A stretch of DNA of 40,886 nucleotides from Neorhizobium petrolearium (GTDB lineage: Bacteria; Pseudomonadota; Alphaproteobacteria; Rhizobiales; Rhizobiaceae): the NCBI RefSeq assembly GCF_017873175.1, contig NZ_JAGGJW010000027.1, positions 1-40,886 on the forward strand. The letters are read 5' to 3'. Positions 31,217-40,465 of this stretch are shown here, piece by piece. The notes beneath the pieces are model-generated. The model made no database searches and had not been told where the DNA came from. It saw only the letters and a program-made list of their open reading frames with translations. The position numbers and the translations under genes were made by a program. Every line of letters starts with the position of its first letter. Position 1 is the first letter of the stretch.

Positions 31217-32131
31217 TCAACTCCACCTCGGTGGTGCGCCGATATGGGCCTTGAGTGCTTCCGTAAACGCCCTGACCTTGGCGGACGGCACCTGCAGGGC
31301 ACGCAGGAGATAGATGCCTGACGATCGCTCGTTCCATCGCTCGCCGCGGAGCTTCAGCCGGATGAGATCACCTGCCTGCGTGAAGGGCCCCGAAACCCAG
31401 CTCGGCAGAAACGCCACACCCATGCCTGCGATCGCGGCGCTGTTTAACGCTTCAAAATCATCGGACCGGAAAGCCACCTGCTTGCAGGCCTCGCCGGCTG
31501 GGCTGCCGAGAATGTCAGACCATCCGAGCAGATCATTGCCATGGAGCTTGTCGAGAAGGCGATGATGGCGGAGCGCAGTCTCGTCTTCCGGCTCGCCGAA
31601 TTGGTCGACATAGCCAGGGCTTGCAACGAGGATGCGGTCAAGCGGAGCAAGTTTCGTGGCAATCAGAGAGCTGTCCGCAAGCTCCCCCATCCTCACCACG
31701 AGGTCGAGCCGTTCGGCCACGGGATCAGCCAGCCGCTCGGTAAGATCCAGCTCGACATGCAGGCCCAGGTGTTCCTGCGCTAGCGATGCGAGAACAGGAA
31801 TGACATAGCGTTTCCCGAAGGTTGGGAAACAAGCGATGCGGAGCGTGCCGCTGACCGCACTATCGAAGGCGGAAACTTCGGCATGGGTATCGGCCAGGTC
31901 ATCGAGCAGGCGCTGGGCGCGCTCAAACAGGTGACGGCCAGCGTCCGTCAATGACAACGCCCGTGTCGAGCGAACAAGGAGGGATACGCCCAGGTCCTGT
32001 TCGAGCGCATCGATCTGTCGAACCACAGCCGAAGGCGTGACAGCCCTCCGCCGAGAGGCAGCTGAGAAGCTCCCTGTGCGGACAACGTCGACGTAAACAG
32101 CGAGATGTTCAGCGAACCGTGGGTCTCTCAT
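31217..32131 (-). CDS. LysR-family transcriptional regulator
   Basis: The 304-residue LysR protein has the HTH in AVYVDVVRTGSFSAASRRRA followed by VTPSAVVRQIDALE. The effector domain has LRIACFPTFGKRYVIPVL and DLVVRMGELADSSLIATKLA. TAGGCAAAG precedes the ATG. It is divergent from the SRPBCC-like gene 116 bp away, and therefore probably controls that gene and the quinone oxidoreductase. Confidence 0.93.
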   Translation of the reverse strand: MRDPRFAEHLAVYVDVVRTGSFSAASRRRAVTPSAVVRQIDALEQDLGVSLLVRSTRALSLTDAGRHLFERAQRLLDDLADTHAEVSAFDSAVSGTLRIACFPTFGKRYVIPVLASLAQEHLGLHVELDLTERLADPVAERLDLVVRMGELADSSLIATKLAPLDRILVASPGYVDQFGEPEDETALRHHRLLDKLHGNDLLGWSDILGSPAGEACKQVAFRSDDFEALNSAAIAGMGVAFLPSWVSGPFTQAGDLIRLKLRGERWNERSSGIYLLRALQVPSAKVRAFTEALKAHIGAPPRWS

Positions 32132-32247
32132 CTTTGCCTACAGCGCAAAACCGTTTCGACCATTCAGTTCGTTATCATCTGCGGGCATCAGGAGCACTTT
32201 CCTTCTCGTCAACGGGCGGTCGCCCAACAAACAGAAGGAACACTCCA

Positions 32248-32784
32248 ATGGTCAAGGTCCTAGATAAAATTCTCTCCCAGTCCGCCTATTCCGCAGAGAT
32301 CGACGTTCCGCTCGAAAAGATCGACATTGCCGACTGGCTGTTCACCCTGCCGGAAGCCGAATACCTGCGCTGCTGCCCGCCTGATCACATTGCAGCCGGC
32401 GTCACATGGACCGACGACGGTCGTCGCATGTCGATCAATGTTGAGCAGATCGGCTCGGGCCTCGTCGTGCAGCATTATGTGGCCGAGGTCGCCGAGCCTG
32501 CCTACTGCCGCATGAACTCGATCTCCGATGTGTTCACAGCCAATGGCCGGACTCAGGTCAATGTCGTTTGGGAACTGATTGCCGAGAAGATCGACGATGG
32601 CAGGACCCGCTATACCAACAAGGTTACCGCCCACCCGACGGATGTGTTCATGGCTTTCCTCAGCGAGCACAGCATCAAGTTCGAAGATGCTGCAGCAGCC
32701 CGTCAGGCCGCAGGCGGCGACCACAACAGTCGTGAAACCCCTCTCTTTGCTGCAAGCATCGCCCGCCGGGCCCTTTCCAAGTAA
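32248..32784 (+). CDS. Conserved hypothetical, SRPBCC-like
   Basis: The 178-residue protein starts MVKVLDKILSQSAYSAEIDV, followed by DWLFTLPEAEYLRCCPPDH, a run of alternating strands (MSINVEQIGSGLVVQHYVAE; NVVWELIAEKIDDGRTRYTN) and a helix (TDVFMAFLSEHSIKFEDAA). The helix-strand plan resembles START/SRPBCC ligand-binding folds, but I cannot confirm the family. GAAGGA precedes the ATG. It lies 12 bp before the quinone oxidoreductase gene, so both are probably one transcript. Confidence 0.75.
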   Translation: MVKVLDKILSQSAYSAEIDVPLEKIDIADWLFTLPEAEYLRCCPPDHIAAGVTWTDDGRRMSINVEQIGSGLVVQHYVAEVAEPAYCRMNSISDVFTANGRTQVNVVWELIAEKIDDGRTRYTNKVTAHPTDVFMAFLSEHSIKFEDAAAARQAAGGDHNSRETPLFAASIARRALSK

Positions 32785-32796
32785 GGAGATATCCAA

Positions 32797-33783
32797 ATGA
32801 AGGCGATCATCTTCGATGACTTCGGAGGCGCGGATGTTCTGCGCCTCGCCGATGCACCCATGCCCGAATTGCGCCCAGACGATCTTCTGATCAAGGTCAT
32901 GGCGGCTGGCGTCAACCGCGCCGACCTTCTTCAACGCGAAGGCGTCTATGGCTCGCAAAGCTACGGGGACAGCCCTATTCTCGGGCTGGAGGTCGCTGGC
33001 GAAGTCGTGGCCATTGGAGACACCGTTAGCGGTTTTGCTGTCGGAGACCGTGTCATGGGCATTGTTGGTGGGGGCGCATATGCCCAGTATGCGCGCGTCG
33101 ATAGTGGAATGGCAGTTGTCATTCCGGCCGGCTTGTCCTTCATGGAGGCTGCCGCAGTCATGGAAAGCTTCGTCACAGGCTGGGAGGCTCTTGCCCATCT
33201 CGGACACGTCGCAAAAGGTGACACCGTCCTCGTTCATGCTGCAGCAGGCGGCATCGGATCGGCTGCCGTCCAGCTTGCAAAGACTGCCGGAGCCACTGTC
33301 CTGGCCACTGCTTCGGCAAGCAATATCGACAACGTGCTGTCACTTGGCGCCGATGCTGTTTTTGATTACAAGCGGGTGGATTTCGAGGCGGAAGTTGTTG
33401 ATGCGACGGCGTCTCGCGGGGTCGATCTCATCATCGACTTTGTCGGCGGGTCCTACCTCGCCCGCAACATTCGTAGTCTTGCTCCCGGTGGTCGGCTTGT
33501 CCAAGTGGGCCTGTTGGGGCGCGATGACAACGCCATCATTCCACTCGGCGTCGTGCTTCACAACCACCTGCGGCTGATCGGAACGGTCATGAAGTCACGG
33601 TCCAGGGCGGAAAAGAGAGCAATGGTCCAGCGCTTCACGAACTAGGTTCTGCCGATGATGGGACAAGCGCTTAAGCCGGTCATCGGAGCGGTATATCCGC
33701 TCGCGGCTACATCGGAGGCCCATCGCCGAATGGAGGCTGGCGGGTTGTTTGGGAAGATCGTTCTGACAGATTTTCCTGAATGA
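32797..33783 (+). pseudogene. Quinone oxidoreductase-like MDR protein, broken by an in-frame amber codon
   Basis: The first 282 codons encode a zinc-free medium-chain dehydrogenase of the quinone oxidoreductase (QOR/p53-inducible PIG3-like) group. It has AGVNRADLLQREG, the VLVHAAAGGIGSAAVQLAK cofactor motif, and DLIIDFVGGSYLARN. At 33643-33645 a TAG interrupts the frame. Immediately afterwards, in the same frame, VLPMMGQALKPVIGAVYPLA and EAHRRMEAGGLFGKIVLT continue the expected C-terminus to a TGA at 33781. The total would be 328 residues, the normal family length. The truncated form lacks the last 46 residues. Confidence 0.85.
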
Positions 33784-34247
33784 CGCAGGCACACGGCGCG
33801 TCCGACCAATCGCCTTGAAAGGAATCGAACTCGTACGCCCGTCGTTGGAAGTTGCCACCAGCGAAAGTCGTCGTCAGCCCAATAACTTGGCGTGTCTGGG
33901 ATGGCTGGTTTGGGGCCGGAAGCAAACTGTCCGTTGACGGGGTGCCGAACGGCGAAACCGGATATCCACGCATGTGGTGATGTGGTCCGCGTCCGGCCCA
34001 AGCACGTCCTCCCACGTAGCGGGTTCGTGCATGAAGGCGCAAAGCCGTCGTCGACTATGGGCCTCCGTGGGCATCGAGCAAAATGCCCAACGACATCATC
34101 ACCTTGAACGGATCTGAACCTCATCGCCTTGTCAATACACAGACAACGAGCATGAGGGCATTGCGCCGCCTGTTTCGGCGGCCAATTGCTCAATCCGCCA
34201 TCGCGACACCGAACTTCGCCAATTGGCACACTCCGGTGCGTGTGACC
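33784..34247. other. 464-bp intergenic stretch without a clear gene
   Basis: No gene is supported. Several overlapping minus-strand ORFs of 66-195 codons exist, but none has a recognisable motif or a good ribosome-binding site, and the best-looking stretches are in different frames. It may be an old decayed coding region. The region separates the broken oxidoreductase from the AraC gene. Confidence 0.4.
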
Positions 34248-35282
34248 TCACGCTGAACGCACCGTCCGGCTGGCATACCGATTGTGTAGGCGCTGCTGGG
34301 TTAAGGCGTCCTGCTTAGGAGCAATGCCAAAGGTTCTCGAATATTCTCGGCTGAATTGCGATGCGCTTTCATAGCCAACCTTGTAGGCAGCTTCCGCAAC
34401 ATTGGCGGCCTCCGTCACCATGAGGCGGCGTGCCTCAAGCAAGCGCAATTGCTTCTGGAACTGAAGCGGCGTCATTGAGGTCAAAGCCTTGAAGTGCTGG
34501 TGAAACGACGACGGGCTCATCCGCGCAATATCTGCCAGGTGTTCAACACGCAGTGTCTCTGCGAAGTTCGTGTGGAGCACCGATACGGCTCTGACGACGC
34601 GTTCGATGTTCGATTCTGGCAGGGCCAGCTTGCAAATCTCACCGCCATGCGGCCCGCTCAACAGCCAATAGCAGATTTCGCGCACGATCGAAGGCGCCAG
34701 GACGGGAATCGCCTTCGGCGTCGCCAACAATTTCACCAGGCGAAGAATGCAGTCGGCCAATGGTTGATCGACTTTGGCAACAAAAGCACAAGGGCCCGAT
34801 TCTTCTGATTGAATGGGAAGTGCGTCCAATTGCTCGAGAACGTCCCGCATAGTCGCAACGTCAAAATCGATCAAGACGCCCACATAGGGGACTTCCTCAC
34901 TAGCCTCTACGATCCGACCGGTTGCCGGCAGCCCTACGCTGACAACCAGGCACTCCATCGTTCCATAGCTCAGTCGCTCGTCTCCGAAATGGAGTTCCTT
35001 TGCGCCCTCCAGCACAACGCAGAGCGACGGCCGATAGATGTTTCGCATCGGCATCATCGACTGAAATGAGCGGACAATATTGAATCCATCGATGGCTGTC
35101 GGAAACAGGCCTTGGCCACCGCCCTGTGCTTCGATGTAATCCGTTACGGCTGCAAGTAGCGGTGCATTCATGCGCGGCTCCACATGGTCCAGGGGCCATG
35201 GCAACACTTGGCTCCTTGCCGGCATATTCGCCCCTTCTGCAGGAATAGGCAAATTTCTTGAGAGTTCGGGCATTCTGCTCAT
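34248..35282 (-). CDS. AraC-family transcriptional regulator (AraC_N type)
   Basis: The protein is 344 residues from the ATG at 35282 (TGGAG 6 bases upstream; the ATG at 35294 overlaps that site; an alternative at 35171 would remove 37 residues). It has an N-terminal AraC_N cupin-like domain (YRPSLCVVLEGAKELHFGDE, about 85-105) and a C-terminal double HTH (LRVEHLADIARMSPSSFHQH; MTPLQFQKQLRLLEARRLM; EAAYKVGYESASQFSREYSR). Regulators of this group typically control an adjacent divergent reductase or transporter. Here the divergent neighbour is the MFS gene, only 51 bp away. Confidence 0.92.
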   Translation of the reverse strand: MSRMPELSRNLPIPAEGANMPARSQVLPWPLDHVEPRMNAPLLAAVTDYIEAQGGGQGLFPTAIDGFNIVRSFQSMMPMRNIYRPSLCVVLEGAKELHFGDERLSYGTMECLVVSVGLPATGRIVEASEEVPYVGVLIDFDVATMRDVLEQLDALPIQSEESGPCAFVAKVDQPLADCILRLVKLLATPKAIPVLAPSIVREICYWLLSGPHGGEICKLALPESNIERVVRAVSVLHTNFAETLRVEHLADIARMSPSSFHQHFKALTSMTPLQFQKQLRLLEARRLMVTEAANVAEAAYKVGYESASQFSREYSRTFGIAPKQDALTQQRLHNRYASRTVRSA

Positions 35283-35333
35283 TGGACACTCCATCTAGCT
35301 TAAGGGTGCAACCAAGCGAGGAGTAACCTCAAA

Positions 35334-36647
35334 ATGGCAGAAATTGTCGCCGGGTCAAGTGATCCGTCAAAAGTACGGCCACCGCCTGTCGTATCCAGCA
35401 GTGAGTATGTCAGGAACTGGCGGTTCGTCGCCATATGCGCCGTGCTTCTGCTGATCAATGCATTTTCGCAGATCGACCGCATACTTCCTTTTATCCTTGC
35501 GGAAAAAATCAAAGCGGACCTTTCACTGAGCGACACGCAGATGGGACTGCTGACTGGCCTTGCCTTTGCAGTCTGTTACGCGCTTCTTTCGCTACCGCTT
35601 GCTCGCGCGGCCGATCGCGGATCGCCGCGGCTGGTGCTGGTCTCCTGCATCCTGATCTGGAGCGTGATGACAGCGCTGGGCGGCGTTGCTGCAAGTTTCA
35701 TGTTCCTTGCGCTGACCCGGTTTGGGGTTGCTTTCGGAGAGGCAGGGGCAGTCCCGGCTGGCCATGCCTTGATTGCGCGCAAGATCGAACCGGAGCGACG
35801 TGGACTTGCTATCGGTCTTTTCGCGATGGGAATCCCGCTCGGAACCATGGCTGGTTTTGCCGCAGGCGGTGCTATTGCTGATATTTTGGGCTGGCGTGTC
35901 GTGCTGATGGGTGCCGGCGCCATCGGTATCCTGATCGGCTTGTTGACGCTACTTGTCGCAGGTCCGACGCCGCGCCTGCAGATTGCCGCCACGCGCAACG
36001 AACCCTTCCTGAAAACAAGCCTCAACCTCCTGTCGTCGCCCGCCTTTCGCTGGCTGTTCATAGGCACGATTTTTCTCGGCTTTGCCGGTGCGCCCTTCTA
36101 TGCATTCTCGGTCCCGTTTCTGATCCGCACCTATGATTTCACCGCAACCGAGGTCGGCGTTTTCTTCGGCCTGTTGCAGGGGTTGATGGGGATTGTCGGC
36201 ACGCTGGGTGGCGGTCGATGGTTCGACCATACCGTCCACTCCGGCTCCGGCAGGGTGCTCGGCCCACCCGCCATTCTCTTACTGATGGCCAGCATCACGA
36301 CGACCGCCGCCTTGTTTGCCCCAGTGGGCTGGATGTCCATCGCCTTGTTTGTCCCTTCAATGTTGTCGTTCTCGTTCATGCTGCCTTGGGGTTTCGGTGC
36401 GGCACACCTCGTCGCCGGGCCGGGCCGGCAGGCCCAGGCGTCCAGTCTCGTGATGATTGGTAGCGGACTTGTCGGACCGGCACTCGGGCCATTGTTCGTC
36501 GGCATGGTCAGCGACGCCGCGAGCACAGCCGACATTCCAAACGGTCTCGCGCTTGGCCTGTTGATCGTGCCATTGGCGAGCGTTTTGTCCGGCATCGCCC
36601 TTCTCGTCGCGAACCACCGTGTCGGCGCGTTCCTTCGTCTGCGATGA
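35334..36647 (+). CDS. MFS transporter
   Basis: The 437-residue protein has about 12 hydrophobic helices. The loop between helices 2 and 3 carries a degenerate MFS motif A (LPLARAADRGSPRLVL). RFGVAFGEAGAVPAGHALIA fits helix 4 and GLAIGLFAMGIPLGTMAGFA helix 5 (motif C-like, GxPLG). An N-terminal cytosolic stretch of about 30 residues precedes helix 1. It could export or import a small organic compound; direction is unknown. It is the first of a + strand series continuing to the right edge and is divergent from AraC. Confidence 0.9.
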   Translation: MAEIVAGSSDPSKVRPPPVVSSSEYVRNWRFVAICAVLLLINAFSQIDRILPFILAEKIKADLSLSDTQMGLLTGLAFAVCYALLSLPLARAADRGSPRLVLVSCILIWSVMTALGGVAASFMFLALTRFGVAFGEAGAVPAGHALIARKIEPERRGLAIGLFAMGIPLGTMAGFAAGGAIADILGWRVVLMGAGAIGILIGLLTLLVAGPTPRLQIAATRNEPFLKTSLNLLSSPAFRWLFIGTIFLGFAGAPFYAFSVPFLIRTYDFTATEVGVFFGLLQGLMGIVGTLGGGRWFDHTVHSGSGRVLGPPAILLLMASITTTAALFAPVGWMSIALFVPSMLSFSFMLPWGFGAAHLVAGPGRQAQASSLVMIGSGLVGPALGPLFVGMVSDAASTADIPNGLALGLLIVPLASVLSGIALLVANHRVGAFLRLR

Positions 36648-36709
36648 GCACGAAGTGGCTCACGAATATTTCCAGAACATCCTGAGTGTACTCAAAAGGA
36701 GAGACGTCA

Positions 36710-37555
36710 ATGTCCGATACTGACAATTCCCGCCGCACGTTCCTGGCTCTTGCAGCTGCGGTTCCATCAGCGCTCGCCATGACCGGCATTGCTTCGGCGC
36801 AAACCGAAGAAGCAACCACGCCAACCACCACACAGCGGGTCGCCGTCGTTACAGGTTCTTCCCGCGGTATTGGCGCCGCGACCGCCCTGCGACTGGCGCG
36901 CGACGGCTACGATGTGACGGTGAACTATCTTACCAACCGCGATCTGGCGGCCCAGGTGGTCCGCGATATCGAGGCAGCCGGTGGGCGCGCGATCTTTCGA
37001 CAGGCAAACGTGGCTGATCCGGTTGCGGTGAAAGCCCTCTTCGACGCCAACGACGAAGCATTTGGCGGCGTAGATGTCGTGATCAACAATGCCGGCATCA
37101 TGAATGTCGGTCCTTTTGCCCAGATGACCGACGAAGCTTTCGACCGGATGATGGCCACCAATGTGAAGGGCAGCTTCAACGTCTTGCGCGAGGCAGCGAG
37201 ACGCGTTCGCGATGGTGGCCGTATCATCAGCCTCAGCTCTAGCATCATCAAAACGCCTCCGCCCGCCACGGCCGCCTATGCCGCGACCAAGGCCGCCCAG
37301 GTGCTCTATTCAAGCGTACTGGCCAAGGAACTCGCAGGCCGAAACATCTCGGTCAACTCCGTGGCACCCGGCGCCGTCGACACACAGCTCTTGCGTCAGC
37401 ACGGCGAGGAGGCGCTACGCGGCATTCCCGAACAGACGCCACTCGGGCGACTGGGACAGCCGGACGACATTGCTAGCGTCATCGCCCTTCTGTGCTCGAA
37501 AGATGGCGCCTGGATCGATGCTCAGAATGTCTTCGCAAACGGCGGTCTCGGTTGA
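36710..37555 (+). CDS. SDR-family oxidoreductase with N-terminal Tat-like signal
   Basis: The 281-residue protein starts with a twin-arginine-like signal (SRRTFLALAAAVPSALAMTG, then ASA). A linker (EEATTPTTTQ) and a full SDR domain follow: TGSSRGIG, NNAGIMN, SLSSSIIKTP with the catalytic Ser, AAYAATKAA with Tyr/Lys, and a shortened end. Start 36710 has AAAGGAG 7 bases upstream. Most SDRs are cytosolic because they need NAD(P)H, so a Tat signal is unusual. Tat export of a cofactor-loaded enzyme is one reading; signal-anchor or vestigial function is another. Confidence 0.88.
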   Translation: MSDTDNSRRTFLALAAAVPSALAMTGIASAQTEEATTPTTTQRVAVVTGSSRGIGAATALRLARDGYDVTVNYLTNRDLAAQVVRDIEAAGGRAIFRQANVADPVAVKALFDANDEAFGGVDVVINNAGIMNVGPFAQMTDEAFDRMMATNVKGSFNVLREAARRVRDGGRIISLSSSIIKTPPPATAAYAATKAAQVLYSSVLAKELAGRNISVNSVAPGAVDTQLLRQHGEEALRGIPEQTPLGRLGQPDDIASVIALLCSKDGAWIDAQNVFANGGLG

Positions 37556-37651
37556 GATGGCGGACGGTCGGGACTTCCTCTCGCCGCCGCTCTCGGCACC
37601 GAAACATCTGCCCGAAAATCATAGCTCGCCATCACCTCGAAGGCCCGCATC

Positions 37652-38701
37652 ATGAAATACAACACACTTGGCAATACAGGTCTCTTCGTCTCTGAGCTTT
37701 GCCTGGGAACGATGACCTTCGGCGGCAAGGGGATCTGGTCCAACATGGGCAATGTCCAGCAGGACGACGCTCAGGTTCTGATCGCCCGTGCCCTCGAACA
37801 CGGGATCAACTTCATCGACACCGCCGACATTTATTCCGGCGGCGTCTCCGAGGAGATCGTCGGTCAGTCGCTGAAAAACCTTGGCGTCCGGAGGGAGGAT
37901 GTGGTTATCGCCACCAAGGTCTGCGGGCCGATGGGTCCAGGCCCAAACGAGGCTGGCAACTCCCGCGCCCATATCATGAACAGCGTGAAGGCGAGTTTGA
38001 AGCGGCTGCAAGTCGACTACATCGACCTCTATCAGCTTCACAACGTCGATACCGTGACGCCGATCGAGGAAAGTCTTGCTGCCTTGGATGCTCTGGTCCG
38101 GCAGGGTCTGGTTCGCTATGTCGGCGTGTCGAACTGGTCGGCTTGGCAGATGGCGAGAGCAATTGGCCAAAGCGAACGGTACAATCTCGTGAAGATCGCG
38201 ACAACGCAAAACTACTACACGCTCGCCAGCCGCGATATCGAACGGGAGATCGTGCCGCTGATCAATGCCGAGAAGCTTGGCCTTCTCGTCTGGAGTCCTC
38301 TCGCCGGTGGCCTTCTTAGCGGCAAATTCGGCCGCGACAAGCAGGTCGAGAAAGGCAGCCGCCGCACGACCTTCGACTTTCCGCCAGTCGCCATGGATCA
38401 CGCTTACAACGTCATCGAGGCGATGGAGCGTATCTGCCTGCAGAAAGGCGTGAGCGTCGCTCGAATTGCCCTCGCCTGGCTCCTGCACCAGTCGCATGTC
38501 ACGAGCGTGATCGTCGGCGCCAAAACCGTCAACCAGCTGGACGACAGCATCGGATCGACCGAGGTCTCGTTAAGTCCCGATGAAGTGGCCGAGTTGGACG
38601 CGGTCAGCAAGCTTCGCCCCGAATATCCGGCCTGGATGCAGCGAACCCGCGACGTCCCAGCAAGGCCACCGCTCGGAAGAACCATCGAGGCAGCACAATA
38701 A
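37652..38701 (+). CDS. Aldo/keto reductase
   Basis: The 349-residue protein is an AKR of the YajO/tas-like group with a (beta/alpha)8 barrel. The catalytic tetrad is seen as Asp in FIDTADIYSGG with Tyr just after, Lys in VVIATKVCG, and His in LYQLHNVD. The NADPH site is marked by GLLVWSPLAGGLLSG and the SVIVGAKTVNQLDDSI motif. GAAGG lies about 9 bases upstream of the ATG. It should reduce aldehydes or ketones in the cytosol. It follows the Tat-SDR gene by 96 bp. Confidence 0.94.
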   Translation: MKYNTLGNTGLFVSELCLGTMTFGGKGIWSNMGNVQQDDAQVLIARALEHGINFIDTADIYSGGVSEEIVGQSLKNLGVRREDVVIATKVCGPMGPGPNEAGNSRAHIMNSVKASLKRLQVDYIDLYQLHNVDTVTPIEESLAALDALVRQGLVRYVGVSNWSAWQMARAIGQSERYNLVKIATTQNYYTLASRDIEREIVPLINAEKLGLLVWSPLAGGLLSGKFGRDKQVEKGSRRTTFDFPPVAMDHAYNVIEAMERICLQKGVSVARIALAWLLHQSHVTSVIVGAKTVNQLDDSIGSTEVSLSPDEVAELDAVSKLRPEYPAWMQRTRDVPARPPLGRTIEAAQ

Positions 38702-38734
38702 GCTCGGATCCTGAAGCCCCCGTCGGGGTCCTTG

Positions 38735-38762
38735 AAGGTCGCGTCCCGCCCACAGCGACCTT
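38735..38762 (+). terminator. Intercistronic hairpin
   Basis: A perfect 8-bp stem pairs AAGGTCGC (38735-38742) with GCGACCTT (38755-38762) around a 12-nt loop. A smaller CCCCG/CGGGG element precedes it at 38718-38728. No T tract follows, so full termination is not certain. Confidence 0.45.
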
Positions 38763-38840
38763 TGTCCGCCAGAGATGCCACGTTCCCCCCGATGCCTCTC
38801 CGGCGGACAATCTTGCCAACAAACGAGAAAGGAACTGATC

Positions 38841-39824
38841 ATGTCGAAATCCTGGACGCTTGATGACATGCCGTCGCAGAAGGGCCGCACAATCCTTGTC
38901 ACCGGAACCGGTGGCCTGGGTTTCGAGGACGCCATTGCGTTGGCCAGAGCCGGCGGCGAGGTGATCCTTGCAGGTCGCAATCTGACGAAAGGCGCTGAAG
39001 CCATCAAACGCATCAGAGAAAGCCTGCCCCGCGCTTCGGTCACGTTCGAGCAGGTGGATCTTGGCAACCTCGATTCGATCGAGGCGCTGGCCGAGCGGCT
39101 GAAAGGCAGTCACGATCACCTTGATGTGCTCATAAACAATGCAGGCGTCATGACGCCGCCGGTGCGCAAGACCACAGCTGACGGGTTCGAGCTGCAGTTC
39201 GGCACAAACTATCTCGGTCACTTCGCCTTGACGGCTCATCTGTTGCCGCTTCTGCTCCGGGGACAAGACCCGAGAGTGGTGACGCTCTCCAGCATCGCTG
39301 CAAGGGGCAAGAACGTCGCGATCAACTTCGATGACCTGCAGGCGGAGCGGAGCTACGAGCCCATGCCCGTCTACAGCCAATCGAAGCTCGCCTGCTTGAT
39401 GTTTGCACTCGAACTTCAGCGACGCAGCGAGAAGGCGGGTTGGGGTATCACCTCCATCGCAGCCCATCCCGGCGTTTCCCGGACGGATCTGCTGCACAAC
39501 GCACCGGGTCGCCGCAGTGCGCAAGGTCTTCTGCGGTCGCTGCTGTGGTTTTTGTTTCAGCCCGCGTCCCAAGGCGCACTGCCGACCCTGTTTGCCGCCA
39601 CATCTCCAGATGCCCGCGGCGGCAGATATTATGGCCCAGATCGGCTGAGCGAAACCCGCGGTCACCCTACCGAGGCGCAAATCCCGCCACAGGCGATGGA
39701 GCCCCATGTTGCCAAGAGACTTTGGGATATCTCGGAAAAGCTGGCAGGCATTGCGTACGAGGCCCAACCTAAAACGGTGGCAAATCCGGTTCTTGGCGCG
39801 CAGCCCCTCAGACAAGAGGGCTGA
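38841..39824 (+). CDS. SDR-family oxidoreductase (retinol dehydrogenase-like)
   Basis: The protein has 327 residues from the start at 38841 (AAAGGA 7 bases upstream; earlier in-frame ATG at 38775 has no site). The cofactor motif is TGTGGLGFE, followed by VILAGRN, suggesting NADP preference. NNAGVMTPP is the structural motif, TLSSIAARG has the catalytic Ser and PVYSQSKLAC the Tyr/Lys. Length and PVRKTTADGFELQFGTNYLG place it in the WWOX/retinol dehydrogenase-like SDR subgroup. The next gene starts 2 bp after its stop. Confidence 0.92.
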   Translation: MSKSWTLDDMPSQKGRTILVTGTGGLGFEDAIALARAGGEVILAGRNLTKGAEAIKRIRESLPRASVTFEQVDLGNLDSIEALAERLKGSHDHLDVLINNAGVMTPPVRKTTADGFELQFGTNYLGHFALTAHLLPLLLRGQDPRVVTLSSIAARGKNVAINFDDLQAERSYEPMPVYSQSKLACLMFALELQRRSEKAGWGITSIAAHPGVSRTDLLHNAPGRRSAQGLLRSLLWFLFQPASQGALPTLFAATSPDARGGRYYGPDRLSETRGHPTEAQIPPQAMEPHVAKRLWDISEKLAGIAYEAQPKTVANPVLGAQPLRQEG

Positions 39825-39826
39825 GG

Positions 39827-40465
39827 ATGGACCCGCTCGCAGATCTCGTCGATTGGATAGCGCTGTACGGCGTCTTTGGCCTTCTTTCGATCGGCCTCGC
39901 GGAACGTTTTATCCCCGCACTCCCGTCTCATGGCGTTCTCGTTGCCATTGGAATTGCCGTCAATGACGATGCCTGGTCCGTCCAAGCGGCCGTTGTCGGC
40001 ACCACCATTGGGAGCTTTACGGGGGCTCTAGCGCTCTATCTTCTTGCGCGCGCAATCGGAGAAGGGAAGTCCGTCACGCTTCTCTACTTCATTGGCAAGT
40101 GGATTGGGGTTTCACGGCAACGCATCGACCAAACACTATCGTACCTGCGTGCCCGCGAACAAGCGATCGCCATTACATCGCAACTCATCCCTACGATACG
40201 GTTGATCTCCCCCTTGGCCGCAGCGCTCTTGGGAACGAGCTTGTTGCGGTTCACGTCTGGCTTGGCGGTCGGCATCGTGTTGTGGAACGGGCTGTTCATC
40301 GCCGCAGGCTACCTGGCCGTGATGGCGCTTCCAGGCATCAACTCTTCGGCGCTTGCCCTCAAGATCCTTGCGTTTCTCGTTGCCGTGGAATTGCTCGTCG
40401 CCTTGACATGCCGGCTGCAGCTTCGGTCCCCCAAGCGGCTTCGTCGAAAGGGAGATGTGCGATGA
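39827..40465 (+). CDS. VTT/DedA-family membrane protein
   Basis: The 212-residue protein has about five hydrophobic segments and DedA/VTT features: FIPALPSHGVLVAIGIAV near the N-terminus, GTTIGSFTGALALYLLARAI, and RAREQAIAITSQLIPTIRLI with Pro and Arg before SPLAAALLG. DedA proteins are thought to be lipid scramblases or carriers. The ATG lies 2 bp after the SDR stop, and its TGA overlaps the next ATG (ATGA). Pairing with a PmtA-like methyltransferase is consistent with a membrane-lipid role. Confidence 0.86.
   Translation: MDPLADLVDWIALYGVFGLLSIGLAERFIPALPSHGVLVAIGIAVNDDAWSVQAAVVGTTIGSFTGALALYLLARAIGEGKSVTLLYFIGKWIGVSRQRIDQTLSYLRAREQAIAITSQLIPTIRLISPLAAALLGTSLLRFTSGLAVGIVLWNGLFIAAGYLAVMALPGINSSALALKILAFLVAVELLVALTCRLQLRSPKRLRRKGDVR

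Noticed and set aside
34075..34100. TCGAGCAAAAT, resembling the reverse complement of the TCTTGCTCGA repeat
   Set aside because: Only one half-site matches and there is no second repeat at a 20-bp distance; probably chance.
33642..34229. 195-codon minus-strand ORF
   Set aside because: It overlaps the C-terminal codons of the broken quinone oxidoreductase and has no motifs or good ribosome-binding site; kept only as a possibly decayed region.
38604..39815. 403-codon minus-strand open frame
   Set aside because: It is antisense to the SDR gene at 38841-39824, which has all catalytic motifs and a ribosome-binding site.
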